Part shown: positions 58,204-64,000 of the stretch, piece after piece
Layout of the letters: every line of letters starts with the position of its first letter
Position numbering within the stretch: the stretch's first letter is position 1
From: Microscilla marina ATCC 23134
Lineage (GTDB): Bacteria > Bacteroidota > Bacteroidia > Cytophagales > Microscillaceae
Assembly (NCBI RefSeq): GCF_000169175.1
Contig: NZ_AAWS01000027.1
Coordinates: 1-64,000 of the forward strand
Direction: 5' to 3'
DNA: 64,000 bases
The notes under the pieces: model-generated
Databases searched by the model: none
What the model saw: the letters and a program-made list of their open reading frames with translations, nothing else
What the model was told of the DNA's origin: nothing
Position numbers and translations under genes: made by a program

Positions 58204-60990
58204 ATGAAGAAGTTTTTGAAAGAGAAGATTTTGGATAAATACCCCAAAAGGGTAGTATATGGAGCAGGAGCAGGGTTAGCCATTTTGCTGATTGTTTTGA
58301 TATTGGTATGGTTGAGCAGTGGACGACGCAAGCCAAGTGCTTTGACTATGATGCCCAACAATCCGGTATTTGTGTTTGAAACCAACAACGTGTTGAACCT
58401 TTTCAAAGAGGTAGAGGCAAACCCCATGTGGAGCAACCTGGTGCAAACCGATTATTTCAACACGGTAGCGTCTCGTACCCAATACTTTATCGAAATTCTA
58501 TCTAAAAACCCCAAAGGAGTTTCGTTGTTGGCAAATCGTACAATCACCGCCAGCGTACACGTAACCTCCAAAGAAGATTTTGGCACTTTGTTTTTTGTGC
58601 CAGTGCCCACCTCTATGGACACCCAATACTTAAGTGAGGTACTGTCTTACTTTCGTGCCAAATCTGAATTCCAGTTTTCTGAGCGTACTTTCAAAGATTT
58701 TAAGATTTACGAAGCCAAGCAAAAAGGCACCACCAGTATTTTTTCTTTTGTGATATACAAAGGATTCTTCATGGGGAGCTACAGCTCCATTCTTATAGAT
58801 GACGTAGTGCGGCATGCGTCATCGGGCGAAAGCGCATACCGGGTAACCGAAGTAAAACGAGACTGGAAAGACCTTGCTTTTTGGAAAAACAGCCACCTGC
58901 GCATGCACGTAAACCCTGAGCAGTTGCCTCAATTTGTGGCGTCAACCAGTAACGAAAACCTGGTGCCTTTCTTTAAACCTCTGAAAAAATTTGCTGAGTC
59001 GGCGTTGTATGGTACCCACCTTGACAACAGCCAGATGGCTTTTACCGGACTCACCCTTACCAATCCCGGCGAAGAAGGGGAGTTTATGAATGTGTTTGCC
59101 AAACAAAAAGCACACCCTTTTCAGTTGAAAAACTACATCCCCAACAATACCGCCATTATGTATCACCTTACTTTTGCCGACCGCGAAAAGTTTGTGAAAA
59201 ACGTAAAAGAATATTGGGAAAAACAAGACGAGGCTTTTGTGCAGAAGCAACGCGATATAGAAAGTAAAAACGGGATAAAATTTGCAGATTTTTATAAGTT
59301 TCTGGACAAAGAAATAGGTTTTGCTGTGTTGGAAATGGGCGAAGAACAGCGCGAAACCCACAAATTGTTGTTTATGCGTACCAATGGTTTGGTAGGGGCG
59401 TTGAATGTGCTCAAGCAGATGGGTAAAAAAGTAGCGGATAAAATGGGGCAAACTCTGCAAATTCAAAAGTACGGCAAAGCCGAAATAGGCGAAATTCCTT
59501 TGAGCGAGTTTCCAGCTGCCATGTTGGGCAATACCTTTCAAGGGTTTGAGCGTTGCTACTTTAGTTATGTAGGCAATGCAGTAGTGCTGGCCAATGACAT
59601 AGCCATTATACGTAACTTGTTAGACGACGTTCAACGCAACGATGTGTGGGGCAAAACTACCCGTTATAAACTCATGCTGTCAAAAATAAAGCAAACGTCG
59701 AACCTTACCTTTTTGGTAAACATCCCCAAGGCGTGGAAAATTATGTACAAAAACGCCTCGCCTAATTGGAAAAAACTCATGAGCCAGTACGAAGCCCAAA
59801 TCAAGTATTTTCAGTGGCTTACTGCACAGTTTCATTACGAAGGCGAACAGTTTCAGTCACAGTTGAGGCTCAAGTTTACGGGAGGGCAAATGGATGAAAA
59901 AGTAGACAAGAGTTACCACCCACTGGTAAGTGCTACTTTAAGAACGGGTATTTATACGCCGCCTTACTTAATGAAAAATCACCGGAAGAAAGGCGTCACC
60001 GAAATACTGGTGCAAGACTATGAAAACAGGTTGCACCTGATCTCAGAAACAGGCAAATCCTTGTGGCAACTGCGAATGTATTCACCTTTGCGAAGTGTAC
60101 CCGTACAAATAGACCGTTACCGTAATAAGAAACTTCAATATGCATTTATTACCAATCGTCATATCAACTTGATAGACCGGGTAGGACGTCCGGTAAAAAA
60201 ATTCCCGATTCGTATCCGGGACTCTATCCGTTTGCATACCATGTCGGTACTGGAGTTTGGGCGACGCAATTACCGTTTTTTGGTGACAGACATACACGGC
60301 AAAGCCCGTATTTATAACCATGAAGGACAGTTGATTTATGGTTGGAAGTCGAAAAACCTGGGAAGTAAACTGGCGGCACCTGCCCAACAGGTAAAAGCAG
60401 GCAAAAGCTACCTCATGTTTTTGCTCGAAAATGGTTTTGTCTATGCTTACGATCGTCGTGGTAAAAAGAAACCAGGGTTTCCGCTGAGCCTTCAGATCAA
60501 GACCAGCAACCCAATGGTGGTAGACAAAAAAACACTGACTTTTACGTGTTTGTCAGACATTGGTCAACTTATCTCGTTTGACATAAACGGCGACATTGTA
60601 AGCAAGAAAAACTTGCCTAAGCCTTACCCCAATGCCAAGTTTAAGCTATGTGTCGACAAAAAAACCAACGACTGGATTATCATGGTAGATGGCGGAAGTA
60701 AAATTATTGCTCTCGACAAAGAGGGAAGAAAACTATTTGAAAAAGACTTTAAAGATCGGAAAAGTTTTTCTTTTCGGTACTTCAATTTAGATACTGACAA
60801 ACGCTACATAGCAGTCACCAGCAAAATGGAAGCAAAAACCCATATATTAGATTATGGTGGAAAAAGTTTGGCAGAGCCCCTCAACAGTACCAAAGATGTA
60901 GTGTTAAAGCTTGACCCTAATGCCAATCGATTGATTATCTATCGTTGCTACAGTCAGTTTGCAGGAAGCTATGCTTTAGACCTGGAGTAA
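58204..60990 (+). CDS. Large membrane-anchored protein with propeller-like C-terminus
   Basis: This 928-residue protein has a single N-terminal membrane helix (VYGAGAGLAILLIVLILVWL, about 18-37) and no cleavage site. Residues about 45-560 are mixed alpha/beta with the look of DUF3352-type exported proteins (PNNPVFVFETNNVLNLF, IPNNTAIMYHLTFADREKF, ERCYFSYVGNAVVLANDIAI). Residues about 590-928 are strands of about 40-residue period typical of a beta-propeller (ILVQDYENRLHLISETGKSL, AFITNRHINLIDRVGRPVKK, FLVTDIHGKARIYNHEGQLI, GFVYAYDRRGKKKPGFPL). It is likely anchored in the inner membrane with its bulk in the periplasm. Function unknown. The terminator lies 38 bases after the stop. Confidence 0.82.
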   Translation: MKKFLKEKILDKYPKRVVYGAGAGLAILLIVLILVWLSSGRRKPSALTMMPNNPVFVFETNNVLNLFKEVEANPMWSNLVQTDYFNTVASRTQYFIEILSKNPKGVSLLANRTITASVHVTSKEDFGTLFFVPVPTSMDTQYLSEVLSYFRAKSEFQFSERTFKDFKIYEAKQKGTTSIFSFVIYKGFFMGSYSSILIDDVVRHASSGESAYRVTEVKRDWKDLAFWKNSHLRMHVNPEQLPQFVASTSNENLVPFFKPLKKFAESALYGTHLDNSQMAFTGLTLTNPGEEGEFMNVFAKQKAHPFQLKNYIPNNTAIMYHLTFADREKFVKNVKEYWEKQDEAFVQKQRDIESKNGIKFADFYKFLDKEIGFAVLEMGEEQRETHKLLFMRTNGLVGALNVLKQMGKKVADKMGQTLQIQKYGKAEIGEIPLSEFPAAMLGNTFQGFERCYFSYVGNAVVLANDIAIIRNLLDDVQRNDVWGKTTRYKLMLSKIKQTSNLTFLVNIPKAWKIMYKNASPNWKKLMSQYEAQIKYFQWLTAQFHYEGEQFQSQLRLKFTGGQMDEKVDKSYHPLVSATLRTGIYTPPYLMKNHRKKGVTEILVQDYENRLHLISETGKSLWQLRMYSPLRSVPVQIDRYRNKKLQYAFITNRHINLIDRVGRPVKKFPIRIRDSIRLHTMSVLEFGRRNYRFLVTDIHGKARIYNHEGQLIYGWKSKNLGSKLAAPAQQVKAGKSYLMFLLENGFVYAYDRRGKKKPGFPLSLQIKTSNPMVVDKKTLTFTCLSDIGQLISFDINGDIVSKKNLPKPYPNAKFKLCVDKKTNDWIIMVDGGSKIIALDKEGRKLFEKDFKDRKSFSFRYFNLDTDKRYIAVTSKMEAKTHILDYGGKSLAEPLNSTKDVVLKLDPNANRLIIYRCYSQFAGSYALDLE

Positions 60991-61028
60991 GGGAAAGACA
61001 TACAGATGAATTTTTATTGAGTTGAATT

Positions 61029-61057
61029 AAAAAGTGGGCTAAATGTCCACTTTTTTT
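61029..61057 (+). terminator. Terminator after the gene at 58204
   Basis: AAAAAGTGG and CCACTTTTT pair around a 9-11 base loop and end in seven T on the plus strand. The A run before it makes it bidirectional. Confidence 0.82.
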
Positions 61058-61093
61058 ATAGTAGATACTCCATGTCGGTGTTGGGTAAAACGC

Positions 61094-61171
61094 AAAAAAA
61101 ATCCGCTCTGTGTTTTAAAACAGAACGGAAGTCCCTTGTTAGTTGGAAACTAAGTGTCTTCATCTAATTTC
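61094..61171 (-). ncRNA. Candidate small RNA of about 78 nt
   Basis: Between two plus-strand genes, the minus strand carries a complete transcription unit: a promoter (61178-61209), a predicted start near 61171, a first hairpin GGAAATTAG/CTTAGTTTCC (9 of 10 pairs), and an intrinsic terminator made of CCG.TCTGT / ACAGA.CGG followed by a run of eight T (61094-61101). No open frame longer than a few codons lies inside. I do not recognise the RNA. The boundaries are predicted from promoter spacing and the T run. Confidence 0.6.
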
Positions 61172-61177
61172 CGGCTG

Positions 61178-61209
61178 CAAAAGTAATAGATAAAATAGTA
61201 TCTTTCAAA
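61178..61209 (-). promoter_or_regulatory. Promoter of the candidate small RNA
   Basis: On the minus strand TTTG (61206-61209), 20 bases and TACTTTTG (61178-61185) match the Bacteroidota consensus; only the spacing is one base over 19. No minus-strand gene lies downstream other than the small RNA. Confidence 0.65.
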
Positions 61210-61315
61210 AAATTAATAAAATATTAACAAAACATTGCTTCAGCTATATTGTTAATGTGGCGTTAAACCTGAACAAAGTATTGGGTATTTGCTCATTTTT
61301 AGCTTATTTCGTAGT

Positions 61316-61834
61316 GTGAATAAACGCCAAAAACATATCGCCAAACGATTTATTAAAAAGTCGGTAGCTTGCTTACTGGCTATTTTGGTGTTGACAAGCT
61401 CGGCTGGGGTGCCCCTTTACAAGCAAACCTGTTTGATGATGGATGGTGCCGAAATACTCACTTTGTTCCAACCAGCCCATAGTTGCCCCAAACCTACGCC
61501 TAAGGTCACTAAGCATTGCCACCAAAAAGCCGCAAACCAGGCAAAAGTGGCGTTACAAACCAAACTGCTACACGTTAAACCCTCTCAATGCTGCAACTCA
61601 AACATTGAGTGTTGCGACTTGAGCGTAGATTTTATCAAGGCAGACATGCAAAGTGGCACCTGGCAAACCATTTCTCTCAAGGTCAATCTTTCGGCCGTTT
61701 TATTTCCCTACACTTTAGACTACCTACAGTGGCAGCCAGTGTTATATACACCTGCCAAATACTATTATACCGATACTTCCCCGCCATTGCCTGGCAAACA
61801 CTTAATTATTCAAAAACAAAGTTTTCTTCTATAA
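61316..61834 (+). CDS. HYC_CC_PP-type small exported protein (copper-related)
   Basis: The frame is open from TTG 61289; I prefer GTG 61316 (MNKRQKHIAKRF), which leaves a basic start and the hydrophobic segment VACLLAILVLTSSAGVPL. About 172 residues follow the pattern of a Bacteroidota family named for its motifs: GVPLYKQTC (usually HYC), a CH-rich middle (CPKPTPKVTKHCHQK), QCCNSNIECCDL (CC) and TSPPLPG (PP). Many Cys and His residues suggest metal binding. It lies 232 bases before a TonB-dependent receptor with a CC motif, the usual partner. Confidence 0.75.
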   Translation: MNKRQKHIAKRFIKKSVACLLAILVLTSSAGVPLYKQTCLMMDGAEILTLFQPAHSCPKPTPKVTKHCHQKAANQAKVALQTKLLHVKPSQCCNSNIECCDLSVDFIKADMQSGTWQTISLKVNLSAVLFPYTLDYLQWQPVLYTPAKYYYTDTSPPLPGKHLIIQKQSFLL

Positions 61835-62066
61835 GTTTTTTGTGCGGCACACCGTCAGCACATTCCCTTCTGTTGATACCCATTTATCAATTTTGCGTGG
61901 TTTATAGTATGCTATATACCACCAAGTTGTCTGGGTTTTCTCATCATCAATATACCATTTCATATCAGCCCTTGGCTACCCCATCAATTGTCGTTTCAAG
62001 ACAAAAACAAATGGAGGGAGTAAAAGGCAGGTGTGAGCATATTCTTATAGAAAAGACATTGAAACA

Positions 62067-64000
62067 ATGAATATAAAAAAAAGCATTGCATTATTTATAA
62101 TGAGCCTTGGAACAGGCCTGGGTCTTGTTCAGGCACAACAAGGCAGTATAAAGGGCAAAGTAGTAGAAAAAGCTCAGGGCAAAGAGCAAGCCTTGGTAGG
62201 CGCCAGTGTATATTGGGCAAATACTACTACAGGGGTCAGCACCAACGCCCAGGGCACTTTTACATTGGCAAAAGTAAGCACTACTCAACAATTGGTAGTG
62301 AGCTACACCGGTTATCGCAACGATACCATTGAGGTAGCCAACCGCAATGAAATAAAAGTAGTGTTGCAAACCCTCAACGAACTGGAAACAGTAGTTGTAA
62401 AGTCAGAAAAGGACATCGATTTCAACCCCATCAAATCGGAGTTGATCACTGCCAAAGACTTGCGCAAGGCGGCTTGTTGCAACTTGTCCGAAAGCTTTGA
62501 AACCAACCCATCGATAGATGTAACCAATACCGATGCTGTCACAGGTACCCGGCGCATCCGAATGTTAGGGCTAGACGGGGTGTACTCTCAGATATTGGTT
62601 GAAAATATGCCCTCAGTTCGTGGGTTGGCATCTCGTACCGGGCTCAAATTTATCCCTGGTACCTGGATCAAGTCTATTGCGATTAATAAAGGAGCAGGCT
62701 CGGTAGTCAATGGTTATGAGTCGGTTACCGGGCAAATCAATGTAACCCTTGCCCAGCCCAACAACAGCGAGCCTTTATTGGTAAACCTATACGGCAATGG
62801 AGCCGGCAGGGTAGAGGCAAATATAAACACTGCCCATACACTTGGTAAAGACAGCCGCTGGAGCACTGCTCTGTTGTTGCATGGGCATAATACCAGCCAA
62901 GGCGTAGACCGTAACAATGACGGTTTTTTTGACATCCCGCAAGGAAATATGATGACAGTGATGAACCGTTGGAAGTATAAAGGAGACGTGTTGAGGGCTC
63001 AGTTTGGCGTCAAAGCAGTGTATGTAGATAAGTTTACCGGGCAAGCTACTTTTAATCAGTCTCAGGAGCGCACCACCGCTTTGCCCTATGGCATTGGTTT
63101 TAATACCCGTCGTTTGGAAGGGTTCGCTAAGTTTGGCATATTACCGCCTAACCACCCCAACCAGAGTTTAGGCATTATAGTATCAGGCATTCACCATGAA
63201 GATAATTCTTTTTGGGGAGTCAATGATTTTAATGCTGTTCAGGACAACTTATCAGTCAATGCAATTTTCCAAACCCAAGTCAACCCTCAAAACAGGTTTA
63301 GCCTGGGAGCAAGCTACTTGTTTGATCGTTACGACCAAAACTACGAGCAGCAACACCCTACCAGCCAAACCTTTGTTTGGAACCGAACCGAGTCGGTACC
63401 TGGCATATTTGCCGAGTATACCTTTGAACCCAACGATCAATGGGCGCTAGTGACCGGAGTACGAAACGATTTTCATAATTTGTATGGCAACGTATTTACT
63501 CCGCGTATGCACCTCAAATACAGTATGACCCCTACCTCTATAATAAGGGTTTCGGGGGGCAGAGGGTTTCGGGTAGCAAACATCATCCCCGAAAACTTTG
63601 GGTACATGATAAGTTCACGCAACCTGCAGGTAGCCAATGACCTACAGCCCGAAGTAGCCTGGAACTATGGCATTAGCTGGACGCAAGAGGTGCAACTAGG
63701 CAAAACCAAAGGTAAGATTACGGCAGACTTTTACCGTACCGATTTCGAAAATCAAATAGTAGCCGACCTGGATGCCAGTGCCAGTGCCATTTCTTTTTAT
63801 AACCTGGAGGGCAGAGCTTTTGCCAATAGTTTTCAGTTGGGGCTAGAGTATGAGCCTTTCAAAAGGTTTGATGTAAGTGTGGCTTACAAATATTATGATG
63901 TACAGTCTACCACTAACAATACCTTGCAACAACAGCCTTTTATTGCCCAAAACCGTTTCTTTTTGAATTTGGCGTATGCCACAAGGTTCGAAAAGTGGTC
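62067..64000 (+). CDS. TonB-dependent receptor, metal (copper) type, 3' truncated by window end
   Basis: The frame opens at ATG 62067 and is still open at the last base, so 644 codons are visible. A signal peptide ends LVQAQ. A carboxypeptidase-like domain (about 27-105) is followed by a TonB-box region ELETVVVKSEKD and a plug with KAACCNLSESFETNPS (Cys137-Cys138), TGTRRIRMLGLDGVYSQILV and INKGAGSVVNGYESVTGQIN. Beta-barrel strands continue to the end. The CC-containing plug is typical of receptors found with HYC_CC_PP proteins and thought to import copper or another metal. The substrate is inferred from context. Confidence 0.93.
   Translation, partial: MNIKKSIALFIMSLGTGLGLVQAQQGSIKGKVVEKAQGKEQALVGASVYWANTTTGVSTNAQGTFTLAKVSTTQQLVVSYTGYRNDTIEVANRNEIKVVLQTLNELETVVVKSEKDIDFNPIKSELITAKDLRKAACCNLSESFETNPSIDVTNTDAVTGTRRIRMLGLDGVYSQILVENMPSVRGLASRTGLKFIPGTWIKSIAINKGAGSVVNGYESVTGQINVTLAQPNNSEPLLVNLYGNGAGRVEANINTAHTLGKDSRWSTALLLHGHNTSQGVDRNNDGFFDIPQGNMMTVMNRWKYKGDVLRAQFGVKAVYVDKFTGQATFNQSQERTTALPYGIGFNTRRLEGFAKFGILPPNHPNQSLGIIVSGIHHEDNSFWGVNDFNAVQDNLSVNAIFQTQVNPQNRFSLGASYLFDRYDQNYEQQHPTSQTFVWNRTESVPGIFAEYTFEPNDQWALVTGVRNDFHNLYGNVFTPRMHLKYSMTPTSIIRVSGGRGFRVANIIPENFGYMISSRNLQVANDLQPEVAWNYGISWTQEVQLGKTKGKITADFYRTDFENQIVADLDASASAISFYNLEGRAFANSFQLGLEYEPFKRFDVSVAYKYYDVQSTTNNTLQQQPFIAQNRFFLNLAYATRFEKW

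Noticed and set aside
61609-62070. Open frame of 153 codons overlapping the HYC_CC_PP gene
   Set aside because: It is out of frame with a gene that has clear Cys/His family motifs, and its translation shows no domain.

Overview
The window looks like chromosomal DNA of a marine, probably gliding member of the Bacteroidota, most likely a Cytophagales bacterium close to Microscilla; the genus is an inference. The evidence is: a SusC/SusD pair; a PorP/SprF protein next to a VCBS-repeat protein with a gliding-type (type IX secretion) C-terminal domain; 7TMR-DISM and TPR signalling proteins; promoters of the Bacteroidota type (TTTG, about 19 bases, TAnnTTTG); and weak or absent Shine-Dalgarno sequences. 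No rRNA, CRISPR array or intact insertion sequence was seen.

Layout. 0-5.3 kb: end of an ACP phosphodiesterase gene, an OB-fold/SSB-tailed DUF3127 protein, and a small cluster of exported or TPR proteins. 5.4-14 kb, all on the minus strand: two paralogous TPR histidine kinases, a fusion of a HAM1/ITPase-like domain to an unknown helical domain, and an LRR-ankyrin protein. 14.3-18.2 kb: queA, a MacB-like permease, a glycerophosphodiesterase and a small companion gene. 18.4-19.5 kb: eight identical tRNA-Lys(UUU) genes in tandem on the minus strand, driven by a textbook promoter, each followed by a terminator-like hairpin. 19.5-24.3 kb: a BatE-like protein, an FHA/winged-helix protein, a Hanks-type kinase and, divergent from the kinase, an ATP-grasp ligase of the graspetide (MvdD) type with no visible precursor peptide. 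25-30 kb: an orphan SusC/SusD pair. 30.1-30.7 kb: relics of two transposases. 31-41 kb: a lipoprotein, a MATE transporter, a seven-PAS hybrid histidine kinase and a 7TMR-DISM/SpoIIE phosphatase. 41-50.6 kb, minus strand: a TPR lipoprotein, type IX secretion proteins, a TRIC channel, a sugar isomerase-like protein, an AlkC-like glycosylase and a lipoprotein. 51-52.5 kb: a second copy of the TPR-TM-beta protein family seen at 3.7 kb. 52.5-54.1 kb: a gene-free stretch packed with nested palindromic and dispersed repeats. 54.1-56.4 kb: a PP2C-like phosphatase and a membrane/HhH protein in one operon. 56.6-58 kb: an LRR gene broken by clustered frameshifts. 58.2-61 kb: a large membrane-anchored propeller-like protein. 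61.1 kb: a candidate small RNA with its own promoter and terminator. 61.3-64 kb: an HYC_CC_PP-type protein and a copper-type TonB-dependent receptor that runs off the end.

The strongest themes are sensory and protein-phosphorylation signalling (three histidine kinases, a Ser/Thr kinase with an FHA partner, two PP2C-type phosphatases), envelope transport (two TonB-dependent receptors, MATE, MacB-like, TRIC) and repeat-driven DNA (tRNA amplification, MITE-like palindromes, IS relics). The features most worth pursuing are the tRNA-Lys array with its internal terminators, the ITPase-like fusion, the orphan graspetide-type ligase beside a kinase/FHA pair, the PP2C/HhH operon, the small RNA and the dispersed repeat family.
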